Shown: positions 25,048 to 34,014, numbered from the stretch's first letter. The stretch: DNA of 64,000 nt from Halorarius halobius (GCF_024298865.1 NZ_CP101161.1:2563227-2627226), one strand, 5' to 3'. Made by a program: numbers and translations. The notes: generated by a model not told the origin, from the sequence alone.

Positions 25048-26268
25048 TTACGAGAGCAACGTCTCCAGCGCGCGCGGGGCGACAAGCACCTCCGAGTCTG
25101 GGTCGACCGCGTCCGAAACGTTCGGACGGGCCTGGAGGAGACAGTCTTCCACGATGTCGGGCGATTCGCTGTTCGTCACGTAGCAGTCGTGGTTACACAG
25201 CGCCCGGGCCACGACGAACGCGCGCTGTGCGCCGGGGTCGTACCCCTCGCGCATCGACTCGTAGAGCGCCCCGGCGCTCGATGCGGCCGACAACCGCTCG
25301 TAGAAGCGTCGTTCGCCGGTGCCCTCACCGGCCCCCTCTTCTAGCCGCGCTGGAACGACGACTCGGCCGCCCGGTCGCAGTGGATTTCGTGCGCCCAGCA
25401 CGACGTAGGTGAACGCCCGCGTCGCCTGATACAGGTTGGCGTCCTTCGGCGCGCCGACGCCCGCGACGACGGCGTCGTAGTCGTCCTCGACCGTGACCGA
25501 CAGCGCCTCGCGGGCGCTGGCGGCCAGCGAACGGACTACCGCGCGTGGCCGTCCGGCCGCCGCATCGAGGATGCCCAGCGGACCGTGCGTGACGTTGAGA
25601 CAGAAGTCGACGCCGACCGCCTCCCCCGCCCGGTCGACCGCCTCGCGGAACGGGTTGTCGTCGACGCGGCCGAGCCGGACGCCCTCGCGGGACAGCATCT
25701 CCGGGCCGTGGGTGTAGCGGATGAACGACTCGGAGCCGGCGCCGATAGCGACCGTTTTGGCGCCGCCTGAAAAGCCCGCGTACTGGTGGGGCTCGACCAT
25801 CCCCGTCGAAACGACGCGGTCGGCCGCGGCGACCGTCTCGTGGACCTCCACGGGGACGCCGTCCACCTCGCCGACCGCCACGACGGCCTCGGGGTCGTGG
25901 TTGACCGCGAGGTCCGCGTGCTCGCCCAGCCCCTCGCGGAGTTCCACGTCGGTCATCGGCCGGTGGAGGCCGAGTCCCACGACGACGGTGACCTGCTCGC
26001 GGTCGACGCCCGCGGCCGCCAGTTCCGCGAGCAGGACGTCCGCGAGCACGTCGTCGGGGGTCGCACGGGTCACGTCGGTCACGACGAGCGCGACGCTGTC
26101 GTCGGCGTCGGCCACGTCGCGGAGCCGGGGGCCGTGCGGCGACGCGACGGCACGCTCTGCCGCCTCCCGGGGGTCGACCGCCTCGCCGCCCGGCGGGTCG
26201 GCGACCGTCACCTCGCAGTCGGGCAACGACACGTCGATGGAGCCGTCGCCGTGGGGAACCGTCACCAT
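25048..26268 (-). CDS. larA: LarA-family nickel-pincer-nucleotide racemase/epimerase homologue
   Basis: 406 residues. Residues equivalent to the active site of Lactiplantibacillus LarA are all seen: Asp65 and Arg68 in TDVTRATPD, His102 in GLGLHRPM, His161 and Lys171 in PHQYAGFSGGAKTVAIG, and His187 in YTHGPEML. The His-to-Lys spacing (10) and Lys-to-His spacing (16) equal those of LarA (H174, K184, H200), where the lysine holds the nickel-pincer cofactor. LarA homologues racemise lactate or epimerise other 2-hydroxy acids; the substrate here is not known. The cofactor genes larB, larC and larE are not in the window. I chose the ATG at 26268 over the longer frame, which overlaps dna2. It follows dna2 by 37 bp on the same strand. 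Confidence 0.88.
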   Translation of the reverse strand: MVTVPHGDGSIDVSLPDCEVTVADPPGGEAVDPREAAERAVASPHGPRLRDVADADDSVALVVTDVTRATPDDVLADVLLAELAAAGVDREQVTVVVGLGLHRPMTDVELREGLGEHADLAVNHDPEAVVAVGEVDGVPVEVHETVAAADRVVSTGMVEPHQYAGFSGGAKTVAIGAGSESFIRYTHGPEMLSREGVRLGRVDDNPFREAVDRAGEAVGVDFCLNVTHGPLGILDAAAGRPRAVVRSLAASAREALSVTVEDDYDAVVAGVGAPKDANLYQATRAFTYVVLGARNPLRPGGRVVVPARLEEGAGEGTGERRFYERLSAASSAGALYESMREGYDPGAQRAFVVARALCNHDCYVTNSESPDIVEDCLLQARPNVSDAVDPDSEVLVAPRALETLLS

Positions 26269-26305
26269 ACGCTTCGTCTGGGTGCCAGCGTGGAGTAGTT
26301 TGCCG

Positions 26306-28981
26306 TCAGGCGCGCGCCCAGCGGAGCAGTCGCCCGTAGAACTCGTCGCTCGACAGCGCCTCGGCGTCCCCGACGAGCGCGAGCGCCTTCTTCGCACGGG
26401 TCAGGGCGACGTTCATCCGCCGGTGGTCGTCGAAGATTGGGCCGTCGAGGTCGCCGGTCGCGACGAACGAGACGACGACGACCTCCGTCGCGGAGCCCTG
26501 GAACCGGTCGACGGTGTCGACGGTCGTCTCGGGCAGGCGCTTCGATATCTCCGCGACCTGCGCGCGGAACGGCGCGATGACGCCGACCTCATCGCGTGGG
26601 ACGCCGGCGTCGACGTACGCCTCGACCACCTCGGCCACGCGGTCGGCCTCCGCCGGGTTCGTGTTGCCCCGCTGTGTGCCGTCCGGGTCGACGAACGAGA
26701 CGGCGTCGCGAAGCGCCGGCGGGAGGTCGTCGACGGCGACGCCGAGGTCGCCGAGCGACTGGCCGGCCACCTCCGGGGTGGCGGGGCGCAACTGCCCGTC
26801 GTAGAACTCCTCGCTGGAGAACCACTGGACGCGCTGGCACATCCGGTACTGGCGGTCGAGCATGACGCCCGCGTCCGGGTGGGCGTCGATGAGCCGTTCG
26901 AACAGCGACCGCTGGAGGTCGTTCTCCGCGCGGACGACGGGCGGCAGTTGCTGGTGGTCGCCCACGAGCACGAACCGGTCCGCGAGGTTCACCGCCGCCA
27001 TCGTCCCCGGTTCCGTAAGCTGGCCCGCCTCGTCGACGACGGCCACGTCGAACGACTGCTCGAGCATCGTGCGCGAGCCACAGGAGGCGGTCGTCGCGGC
27101 CACGACCGGCGCGTCGGTGAGGTCGCCGGCCACGTCCGCGGGGTCGCCCCGCTCGACGAGCCGTGCGCCCTGCATCTCCTCGTGGACGCCCGACTCGGTG
27201 CCGACGCGCACGAACTCGTCGAACCCCTGGTCGCGGAGCGCCTCGAGCGCGTTGTCGACGGCGCGGTTGGTGAACGCCGACAGTAGCACCCGCTCGCCCT
27301 GCTCGACCAGGGCCCGGACAGTCCGCGCGAGCGTGTACGTCTTCCCCGTACCCGGTGGGCCGTGGACCAGCGCGAGGTCGTCGGCCCGGACCGCGAGATT
27401 GACCGCCTCGTTCTGGGCGTCGTTGTTGTCGATGTACGTTCGCTCCTCGCCGGAGAACGCCGGTTCGCGCCGCCCGAACAGCACGTCCTTCCGGTCGGGG
27501 TCGCCCTTGAGGACGGCGTCGTGGAGCGCCGACAACAGCCGCGAGACGGTGAGCTCGGAGGGGTAGACGTCGAGCCGGCACAACTCGAGCGGCTCGTCGG
27601 CGGTGACGACTACCTCCTCGCCGAGTTCTTGCACGCGCCCGAGTTCCGCCCGGCCACGGGTCGGGTGGCCGTCCGAGGCGAGCACCACGTCGCCCTCGCG
27701 TATCTTCGAGACGGCGTCCCGCGTCCGGGTCGCGGTGAGTTCCCACGAGCCGTCGGGGAGTTCGCGCCGCCCCGCCGGCTCCAGGCCGATGAGCGCGCGG
27801 TCGTCGTCGGCCCGCTGTTCGGCGCTCTGCTCCCACAGTTTCCGGTACTCGGCGTGGACGGCGCGCCGCTCTTCCTCGATTGCGCGGTAGAACCGGTCGA
27901 AGTAGTCCCGTTCCTCCTCCGGTACGGCCGTCCCTATCTGCCCGGCCTTCGAGTCGTGGTCGAGGCGGCCGGAGACGACCATACAGGTGTCCTGCTCGAA
28001 GCAGTACTCGCAGATGGCGTCGGCCTCGTACCCCGTCGGTATCGAGAAGTCGTGTTCCATCGCCGCGATTTCGTTGCGCTGGCGGACGACGTACTTCAGC
28101 AGTCCCGGGCCGATGGAGAACTCCTTGGCGGGCGAGAGGTCGCCCGACTCCTCGACCCGGTCGAGCGCCGAGTTCTTCGTGTACAGGAGGGTGCCGGTGT
28201 CGGGTGCGGCAGTCGCGATGGAGTCGTCGCCGGCCTCGCGTTCTCCAAGCAGGAGTGCGTAGCAGGCCGCCTGCACCTTGTCGTGGAAGCGGGGTTCGCG
28301 GTCGAGGTTCTTGCCGGTCTTGAGTTCGACCGGCATCCCCCGGCGGACAGCGTCGGCACGGCCCTTGATGCCGAACGTCTCGGAGACGAGCGTCTGCTCG
28401 GAGCGCCAGTCGTCGTCTTCGGTGAGTCGGCCCTGCGAGAGCCACCCCTCGACGGCGCCGGCGTTCTGCCGCACCTCCTCGGCGACGGCGTCGGGGTCCT
28501 CGCCGAGCAGGCCGAGGTCGAGGCCGGCCTCAGCGACGCGGTCCTCGATGGCATCTTCGAGGTCGCGACCCCGCAGGAGGTCGCCGAACACCTCGTGGAC
28601 GATGGTCCCGCGAATCACGGGGTACGCGAGCGGCGTCGCCGATATCTTGTTCAGCCAGTACATCCGCGGACACTGCACCCACGTCCGCACGTCGGTCACG
28701 TCGACGAGGAAGTCGGGGTCGACGACGACGAGCGTCTCCCGCCCGGTCTGGTACTGCGTCTCGCCCCGGTACTCCTCCTGCTCGGGGTCGACGACCAGCA
28801 GGTCCATCCCCGGTTCGAGCACGGCCGCGGTCTCGGTCCACTTCCCCCACAGCGTGACATCCACCGGGGGGCCGGCACCGCGTTCGGTCTTCAGCGTCAC
28901 CTCGGCGAGGTCTGCGGTGCCGTTGCTGGTGTCGACCTGTCGGGGGTCGTCCACCTCGACGACCGGGCCGCGGAGGTTCAC
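26306..28981 (-). CDS. dna2: Dna2-like nuclease-helicase
   Basis: 891 residues. The N-terminal PD-(D/E)xK nuclease of Cas4/Dna2 type has Asp210, Glu219 and Lys221 (VELKTGK) and an Fe-S-type cysteine set, Cys104 (WVQCPRMYW) plus Cys324, Cys327 and Cys333 (CEYCFEQDTC). The C-terminal superfamily 1B helicase has motif I VHGPPGTGKTYTL (541-548 core), then FTNRAVDNALEALRD, VVDEAGQLTEPG, VGDHQQLPPVV and FQGSATEVVVVS. Dna2 cuts 5' flaps and resects DNA ends. The ATG at 28981 matches the archaeal N-terminal OB-like start, with an AT-rich element ~25 nt upstream. larA is probably co-transcribed downstream. Confidence 0.92.
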   Translation of the reverse strand: MNLRGPVVEVDDPRQVDTSNGTADLAEVTLKTERGAGPPVDVTLWGKWTETAAVLEPGMDLLVVDPEQEEYRGETQYQTGRETLVVVDPDFLVDVTDVRTWVQCPRMYWLNKISATPLAYPVIRGTIVHEVFGDLLRGRDLEDAIEDRVAEAGLDLGLLGEDPDAVAEEVRQNAGAVEGWLSQGRLTEDDDWRSEQTLVSETFGIKGRADAVRRGMPVELKTGKNLDREPRFHDKVQAACYALLLGEREAGDDSIATAAPDTGTLLYTKNSALDRVEESGDLSPAKEFSIGPGLLKYVVRQRNEIAAMEHDFSIPTGYEADAICEYCFEQDTCMVVSGRLDHDSKAGQIGTAVPEEERDYFDRFYRAIEEERRAVHAEYRKLWEQSAEQRADDDRALIGLEPAGRRELPDGSWELTATRTRDAVSKIREGDVVLASDGHPTRGRAELGRVQELGEEVVVTADEPLELCRLDVYPSELTVSRLLSALHDAVLKGDPDRKDVLFGRREPAFSGEERTYIDNNDAQNEAVNLAVRADDLALVHGPPGTGKTYTLARTVRALVEQGERVLLSAFTNRAVDNALEALRDQGFDEFVRVGTESGVHEEMQGARLVERGDPADVAGDLTDAPVVAATTASCGSRTMLEQSFDVAVVDEAGQLTEPGTMAAVNLADRFVLVGDHQQLPPVVRAENDLQRSLFERLIDAHPDAGVMLDRQYRMCQRVQWFSSEEFYDGQLRPATPEVAGQSLGDLGVAVDDLPPALRDAVSFVDPDGTQRGNTNPAEADRVAEVVEAYVDAGVPRDEVGVIAPFRAQVAEISKRLPETTVDTVDRFQGSATEVVVVSFVATGDLDGPIFDDHRRMNVALTRAKKALALVGDAEALSSDEFYGRLLRWARA

Positions 28982-29021
28982 ATGCTCCCCTGCGGCGTGG
29001 GGAGAAAAACGCTGTCGGTAG

Positions 29022-29056
29022 CGTGGGTCGAGCGACCGAAGGGAGCGAGACCCACG
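29022..29056. repeat. Inverted repeat (hairpin) between dna2 and a divergent gene
   Basis: CGTGGGTC (29022-29029) and GACCCACG (29049-29056) are perfect 8-bp arms with a 19-nt loop that itself contains GAGCGACC/GGGAGCGA units. It sits in the divergent intergenic space, 41 bp upstream of the dna2 start, so it is not a simple terminator. Confidence 0.7.
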
Positions 29057-29133
29057 TCAACGCGAACGGCGACCGGTTCGACGGCCGTGCCGCGGACGAT
29101 ACGCCTTTGAGTGGTGCGCACCCAGGCCCGTGT

Positions 29134-29682
29134 ATGCGCGTTCGTGACTGGCAGGACATTCTCGAGGACGTCGTGGAGTCGAACGCCGACCCCGACGGCT
29201 GGCGCGCCGTCTCGGGCGACCGCCGGGGCGGCGTCGGCGAGGACATGTTCCTCGGCCACCCCTCGGTCGGCGTCTACCAGTTGAAGACGTACGCGAAGAA
29301 CCCGTTCGAGGTGCGCGGTGTCGGCTCGCAGGTGGCTCGCCGCATCGACGACGACCTCGACCCGCTGTTCCCCGAGGAAGGGTCGGGGCGGTTCGGCGTC
29401 CAGTCGCCGTTCGAGTCCGAGGACGAGGCCGAGAACGCGGCCAACGAGCTAGAGGAAGTGCTGAAGGCCCACGCGGACGCCCCGACGACGCCGGACGCGC
29501 TGTTCGACGACGTGATGGACGCGCTCGATTCGCCCGCGTTCGGTCCGATGGAGCACGACCAGTACGGCCGGCCCGACGGACTCGACGAACTGACGACGAC
29601 GTTCGACGAGGCCGAGGAACTGCTCGACGCGGAACTCGACGACCTCGTCGACGACGACGATGTCGGGCGTGGCTTCCAGTAG
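29134..29682 (+). CDS. Conserved haloarchaeal hypothetical protein
   Basis: 182 residues. The first ~90 residues form a folded-looking domain (MRVRDWQDILEDVVESNADP, DMFLGHPSVGVYQLKTYAKN, RGVGSQVARRIDDDL), followed by a strongly acidic helical tail with runs of Asp/Glu. No TM segment or metal motif. I do not recognise a function; the QLKTYAKNPFEVRGVG segment is distinctive and would be a good search seed. TATA-like CGCCTTTGAG lies about 28 nt before the ATG. Confidence 0.7.
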   Translation: MRVRDWQDILEDVVESNADPDGWRAVSGDRRGGVGEDMFLGHPSVGVYQLKTYAKNPFEVRGVGSQVARRIDDDLDPLFPEEGSGRFGVQSPFESEDEAENAANELEEVLKAHADAPTTPDALFDDVMDALDSPAFGPMEHDQYGRPDGLDELTTTFDEAEELLDAELDDLVDDDDVGRGFQ

Positions 29683-29785
29683 CCGGCCGCCGGGGGAGCG
29701 ACGACCACCACGACTCCGCGTTGGTTTATCAACGTCTGACGTAAAAACTATGTGACAGGGCCCTTTGGGTATCGTACCCGAACCC

Positions 29786-30373
29786 ATGAGCGGGGAGCCG
29801 GAGTCGACGGTGCTCGTGGTGGACGACGAACAGGGCATCGTCGAGGGACACGCCGCCAGCCTCGACGGAGAGTACGCGGTCCGGACCGCGCTCGACGGCC
29901 ACGAAGCCATCGAACAGTTGGACGCGGACGTCGACGTCGTCCTGCTCGACCGCCGGATGCCGGAGCTGTCGGGTGAGGAGGTCCTCGCCCACATTCGGGA
30001 GCGGGACCTCGACTGCCGGGTGGCGATGCTCACGGGCGTCGAACCGGACGTCGACATCGTCGAGATGGGGTTCGACGACTACGTCCGCAAGCCGGTCGGC
30101 CGCTCGGAACTGTTCGACGTGGTAGAGCGTCTGCTCCAGCGGGCCCGCTACGACCGCCGCCTGCAGGAGTTCTTCTCGCTGGCGTCGAAGGCCGCGGCCC
30201 TGGAAGCCGAACACGACACGGCCGAACTGGAGGGCCACCCCGAGTACGAGCGGCTCCGCGACCGCCTCGACCAGTTCCGAGGAAAACTCGACGAGACGGT
30301 CGCGGACCTGCCGCCGGAGGACAGGTACGCTGTCGCGACCGGCTCCGCGGTCGGCGACGCCGTCTCGGACTGA
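29786..30373 (+). CDS. HalX-domain response regulator
   Basis: 195 residues. The receiver domain (1-120) has the acidic pair VVDDEQ (Asp13, Asp14), phospho-acceptor Asp55 in VVLLDRRMPELSG, and Lys102 in YVRKPV. The C-terminal ~65 residues (YDRRLQEFFSLASKAAALEA, then a helical pair) are a HalX domain, a haloarchaeal output module predicted to be helical; it has no recognised DNA-binding motif. The ATG at 29786 is chosen; an in-frame TTG at 29765 would add seven residues. No kinase gene is adjacent, though three histidine kinases are encoded elsewhere in the window. Confidence 0.9.
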   Translation: MSGEPESTVLVVDDEQGIVEGHAASLDGEYAVRTALDGHEAIEQLDADVDVVLLDRRMPELSGEEVLAHIRERDLDCRVAMLTGVEPDVDIVEMGFDDYVRKPVGRSELFDVVERLLQRARYDRRLQEFFSLASKAAALEAEHDTAELEGHPEYERLRDRLDQFRGKLDETVADLPPEDRYAVATGSAVGDAVSD

Positions 30374-30590
30374 CGCGAAGTCGGTCGTCGTTCTACGGGG
30401 AGGAGAATATGACTGGCCCATCGGAACCGCTTTCCTCACTGCCCGTGGCGCTGTTTCGCCGAGAGACTCCCCTCGATTGACTCGTCGTACTCGCTTCCTG
30501 CGCGAACAACGGCCCGTTTACCGTCCCCGCGCTCCGGGCCCCGGAACTGGTCGACAGCCGACTTCGGCCGTATCGGTCGCTTCGCGTCCT

Positions 30591-31550
30591 CTAGGCGCCG
30601 ATGTACTCCTCGTTGACGACCCACTCGCCGTCGTCGTCCTTGACCATGTACTCGCCGTAGTACGGGACCCGCTCGGCGACCACGTCGCGGAACGCCTCGC
30701 GTATCTCCGGGCTGGTCATCTCGCCCATCGGCTTCAGGTCGTCGTTGCGGTTGAGACAGCCTTTCAGCATCCCCTGGTGGGTCACGCGAACCCGGTGGCA
30801 GTTCGCACAGAAGTCCTCGTTGCCGACGGGGTCGACGATTTCGACCATCCCGCCGTTCACCCAGTAGCGCCGCCGGTCGTGCATCTCGCGGTGCTCGACC
30901 CGGTCGGCCTGCTCGGCCAGCCAGCCGTGGACGCGGTCGATGTCGACGGCCCACTCCGGCCGGCCGGCGAGCTCAGGCATGTACTCGATGAGCTGGAGCT
31001 GGAGGCCGTCGTTCTCCGCGACGTGCTCGACCATCTCGGGGACGTAGCCCGCGGTGGCCTCGAACACGACCATGTTGAGCTTCACGGGGTCGAGCCCCGC
31101 GTCGACCGCCGCGAGGACGCCCTCGATGACGTCGTCGTACGCGCCCGATTTGGTCACCTCGCGGAACGCCTCCGGCTCCAGGGCGTCCTGCGAGACGTTC
31201 ACACGGTCCAGCCCCGCCGCCCGCAGGTCTTCGGCCCGCCCCGGCAGGAACGTCCCGTTCGTCGTGAGGGACGTCTCCATTCCCTCGGGCGTCCGCCGGA
31301 TAATCTCCTCCAGGTCCGCTCGAAGCATCGGCTCGCCGCCGGTGAACTTGACCGACTCCACGTCGAACTCGCGGGCCACTTCGAGGAAACGGACCACGTC
31401 GTCGGTCGACATCTCGTCGTCGTCGGGTTCCATCGGACCGCGCGTGTCGCCAAGCCCCTCGTTGTGACAGTAGACGCAGTCGAAGTTACAGCGGTCCGTC
31501 AGGGAGATGCGGACCCCAGTCACCTCGCGGCCGAACCCGTCGACGAGCAT
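30591..31550 (-). CDS. moaA: GTP 3',8-cyclase MoaA (molybdenum cofactor biosynthesis)
   Basis: 319 residues. Radical-SAM motif C-x3-C-x2-C in [17 protein letters not shown], the MoaA start [18 protein letters not shown], and the C-terminal cluster motif C-x2-C-x13-C in [19 protein letters not shown]. MoaA converts GTP to 3',8-cyclo-dihydro-GTP, the first step of molybdopterin synthesis. A minus-strand TATA box is 27 nt from the ATG. No other moa gene is nearby. About 218 bp of non-coding DNA separate its end from the HalX gene; I see only very short frames there. Confidence 0.96.
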   Translation of the reverse strand: MLVDGFGREVTGVRISLTDRCNFDCVYCHNEGLGDTRGPMEPDDDEMSTDDVVRFLEVAREFDVESVKFTGGEPMLRADLEEIIRRTPEGMETSLTTNGTFLPGRAEDLRAAGLDRVNVSQDALEPEAFREVTKSGAYDDVIEGVLAAVDAGLDPVKLNMVVFEATAGYVPEMVEHVAENDGLQLQLIEYMPELAGRPEWAVDIDRVHGWLAEQADRVEHREMHDRRRYWVNGGMVEIVDPVGNEDFCANCHRVRVTHQGMLKGCLNRNDDLKPMGEMTSPEIREAFRDVVAERVPYYGEYMVKDDDGEWVVNEEYIGA

Positions 31551-31573
31551 GTCCGTTCGTTCGGACGACGACG

Positions 31574-31581
31574 CTTAAATT
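31574..31581 (-). promoter_or_regulatory. TATA box of moaA
   Basis: On the minus strand AATTTAAG, centred 27 nt upstream of the ATG at 31550, indicating a leaderless moaA mRNA. Confidence 0.6.
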
Positions 31582-31599
31582 CGCGGCCACGGAGGAGGG

Positions 31600-31629
31600 G
31601 ACAGTAACCACAGACGGTTACGAACTGTC
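31600..31629. repeat. Inverted repeat in the moaA / HTH-regulator intergenic region
   Basis: GTAACC (31604-31609) and GGTTAC (31616-31621) are perfect arms around a 6-nt spacer; GACAGT (31600-31605) and ACTGTC (31624-31629) form an outer pair. It lies 20-50 bp upstream of the moaA TATA box and about 60 bp upstream of the other promoter, a position suited to an operator. Confidence 0.5.
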
Positions 31630-31680
31630 TCCAGCGTGGATACGTCTTGTGTCGCCGGCGGGGGTCGTCGGGGCTGAACC

Positions 31681-31688
31681 GCTTAAGT
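31681..31688 (+). promoter_or_regulatory. TATA box of HTH/zinc-ribbon gene
   Basis: GCTTAAGT centred 27 nt before the GTG at 31711. This spacing makes that GTG, not the in-frame GTG at 31687, the likely start of a leaderless mRNA. Confidence 0.5.
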
Positions 31689-31710
31689 GAGCGGGGCGCG
31701 AAGCCAAGCC

Positions 31711-32592
31711 GTGACTGGGGACCCGAGCGAGGCGTTCGCGCGCCTTGGCGACGCGACGCGGATGGAGATACTGGATGCGCTCGCCGCCGTCGACGAGGGG
31801 TGCGTCCGCCGCGTCACGCGGGGGTTCACCGACCTGTTCGAGGCCACCGACGCGGAGACGACCGCCGGCTTCTCGTACCATCTCCGCCAGTTGCGCGACG
31901 AGTACGTCGAGGAAGTCGAGGACGGCTACCGGCTGACGTACGCAGGGCTGGCCGTCGTCAGGGAGACGGCGGCGGGTACGTTCACCGAGCGGTTCGACCA
32001 CGACCCCATCTCGGTCCCCGACCCCTGCCCGTTCTGTGAGGGGGCCCTCGTCGCGACCGGCGAGGATAACGTCCTGACGGTCGCCTGCGACGACTGCGAC
32101 CGGGACGTGCTCGCGCTCCCGTTCCCGCCGGGCGGCCACGCCACCCACGACGACGAGGCACTGCTCGACGCGTTCGACCGCCACCACCGCCACCGGGTGC
32201 AGGTGTTTCGCGAGGGCTCCTGCCCGGAGTGTGGCGGCGCGACCGACAGGGCGGTCGAGATGAGCGACGAGCGCCCGCGCGCGACGTTCGAGTGTACCGC
32301 CTGCGGCGACGGGCTCCGATGTCCAGTCGCGCTGACGGTGCTCGAGCATCCGGCCGTCGTGTCGCTGTACCACGAGCACGGCGAGGACGTCCGGGACCAT
32401 CCGGTCTGGAACGTCGGCCCCGAGTGGACGGAGACGGTGCTCTCCGAGGAGCCGGTCTGTGTCCGTGTCGGCGTTCGTGTCGGCGAGGACCACCTGGCGG
32501 TGCTCGTGGGCGAGGACTGCTCGGTCGTCCACACGGAGCGGACGACGGTCGACCCGCAGGAGAGCGAGGCGGCCGACCCGACGGCCGCGTAG
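31711..32592 (+). CDS. Winged-helix regulator with two zinc-ribbon segments
   Basis: 293 residues. The N-terminal ArsR-like wHTH (FARLGDATRMEILDALAAVD, FSYHLRQLRDEYVEEVEDGY) is followed by a C-x2-C...C-x2-C ribbon (CPFCEGALVA, VACDDCDRDV) and a second set (CPECGGATDR, FECTACGDGLRC). This domain layout is common among haloarchaeal putative transcription factors of unknown regulon. The C-terminal ~80 residues look like a beta-rich ligand domain. It is divergent from moaA and convergent with psmA (6 bp between the stops). Confidence 0.8.
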   Translation: MTGDPSEAFARLGDATRMEILDALAAVDEGCVRRVTRGFTDLFEATDAETTAGFSYHLRQLRDEYVEEVEDGYRLTYAGLAVVRETAAGTFTERFDHDPISVPDPCPFCEGALVATGEDNVLTVACDDCDRDVLALPFPPGGHATHDDEALLDAFDRHHRHRVQVFREGSCPECGGATDRAVEMSDERPRATFECTACGDGLRCPVALTVLEHPAVVSLYHEHGEDVRDHPVWNVGPEWTETVLSEEPVCVRVGVRVGEDHLAVLVGEDCSVVHTERTTVDPQESEAADPTAA

Positions 32593-32598
32593 AAGCGG

Positions 32599-33342
32599 TT
32601 ACTCGTCGGCTTCGGTCTCCGCGAGACCGTGGTCGTCGATGGTCGTGTGGAGTTCGTCGCCCGAGAGCTGACGGTAGCCGTCGCCGTTGACGACGGCCGC
32701 GCTCATCCCCTCGGCGTCGAGCGTCCCGTCGTTGACCGACGCGAGCGCACGGAGCGCGAGTTCGAGGCCGCCGTCGCTGTCGAGCCCCTCGTCGTAGTTC
32801 TCCTCGAGGTAGTCCTGTATCTCCGCGGAGTCGCCGCCGATGGCGACCGCGGCCCACTCGTAGGGGGTCCCCGAGGGGTCCGTCTCGAACAGCCGCGGCG
32901 TGCCGTCGGGGTCGACGCCACCCAGAAGCAGGGCCGCGCCGAACGGCCGCGCGCCGCCCGCCTGCGTGTACTCCTGGATGTAGCCGGTGACCTCCTTGGT
33001 CAGCGCCTCGATGCTGGCTGGCTCCTCGAACCGCAGGCGCTCTACCTGCGCCTGTCGGCGTGCCACGTCGACCAGTTGGCGGGCGTCCGCGACGTGGCCC
33101 GCGCTGGCGATGCCGACGTGGTCGTCGGCCTTGTGTATCTTCTCGATGCTCTCGGCGACCTGGAGCGGCGAGCGGAGCCGGCCGCCGGTGACGAACACGA
33201 CGCCCTCGCCGGTGCGGACGCCGACGGTGGGCGAGCCGCGCTTCACCGCCTCCCGCGCGTACTCGACCTGATACAGTCGGCCGTCGGGACTGAAGATGTT
33301 CGTGCCGCGGTCGTACGCCTGCTGTTGGGAGTTGCCCTGCAT
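32599..33342 (-). CDS. psmA: Proteasome subunit alpha
   Basis: 247 residues with the alpha-subunit opening YDRGTNIFSPDGRLYQVEYA (the H0 helix that gates the pore), the GVVFVTGG and HVGIASAGHVADAR segments, and an acidic C-terminus. It forms the outer rings of the 20S proteasome with PsmB. It starts 3 bp after the psmB stop, so the two are one operon, psmB-psmA. The C-terminus has no obvious HbYX motif; that motif belongs to the PAN ATPase, which is not encoded here. Confidence 0.97.
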   Translation of the reverse strand: MQGNSQQQAYDRGTNIFSPDGRLYQVEYAREAVKRGSPTVGVRTGEGVVFVTGGRLRSPLQVAESIEKIHKADDHVGIASAGHVADARQLVDVARRQAQVERLRFEEPASIEALTKEVTGYIQEYTQAGGARPFGAALLLGGVDPDGTPRLFETDPSGTPYEWAAVAIGGDSAEIQDYLEENYDEGLDSDGGLELALRALASVNDGTLDAEGMSAAVVNGDGYRQLSGDELHTTIDDHGLAETEADE

Positions 33343-33345
33343 AAG

Positions 33346-34014
33346 TTAGACCTCCTCGGTGTCCGCCTGCTCGTCGGTCGTCTCCGCCTCGGTGCCTTCC
33401 TCGTAGATGTCGACGCCGTCGCTCGTGATGCGGGCGACCATCGCCCCGTTGCCGGAGGCGGTGTCGCGCTCGCTGGCGGCCGCGACCGCCCGGACCGCGA
33501 GGTCGACGGCCGCATCGAGGCTCATGCCCTCCTCGAACTCGCGTTCGAGCACGCCGTACGCGAGTTGCATCCCGGAGCCGGTGGCGCCGTAGGTGTCTTC
33601 CATCAGGCCACCGGCAGGGTCGAGGCTGTAGAGGTGGCCGCCTTCCCCGTCGACGCCCCCGAGCAGGGGGACGACTCGCATCCCGCGGATGACGTTCGCG
33701 GCCGTCGTCGACAGCGCCTCCATGCTCATCGCCTCGCCCCGGCGCGTCTCGTACAGCGACGACTGGACCTCCAGTTGCTTGGCGAACGTCTGCCCGTCGC
33801 CGACGCCACCCGAGATGGTGATGGCGGCGGTCGGGTGGACCTCGAATATCTTCTCGGCCGACTTGTTCGACACGAACCGGCCGGCCAGCGACGCTCGCCG
33901 GTCGGTGGCGAGGACGACCCCGTCGTCGGCGACGATGCCGACGGTGGTCGTCCCGGTGTCGAACTCCGGGGTGGACTCCGGCGCGGAGCCCTTACCTGAA
34001 GTGAACCCTTCCAT
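33346..34014 (-). CDS. psmB: Proteasome subunit beta (catalytic)
   Basis: 222 residues. A 21-residue propeptide ends at Thr-Gly, and autocleavage before Thr22 (TTTVGIVADDGVV) would expose the N-terminal nucleophile. The conserved Asp (ATDRRAS) and Lys (NKSAEKIFEV) of the active site follow, and SGSGMQLAYG-type residues appear as ATGSGMQLAYG. It is the first gene of the psmB-psmA operon. Upstream are a TATA box (34039-34047) and a palindrome (34050-34067). Confidence 0.97.
   Translation of the reverse strand: MEGFTSGKGSAPESTPEFDTGTTTVGIVADDGVVLATDRRASLAGRFVSNKSAEKIFEVHPTAAITISGGVGDGQTFAKQLEVQSSLYETRRGEAMSMEALSTTAANVIRGMRVVPLLGGVDGEGGHLYSLDPAGGLMEDTYGATGSGMQLAYGVLEREFEEGMSLDAAVDLAVRAVAAASERDTASGNGAMVARITSDGVDIYEEGTEAETTDEQADTEEV

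Noticed and set aside
30374..30590. Short frame starting at 30409 (23 residues) between the HalX gene and moaA
   Set aside because: No start-signal support or conserved-looking features; the interval looks non-coding.
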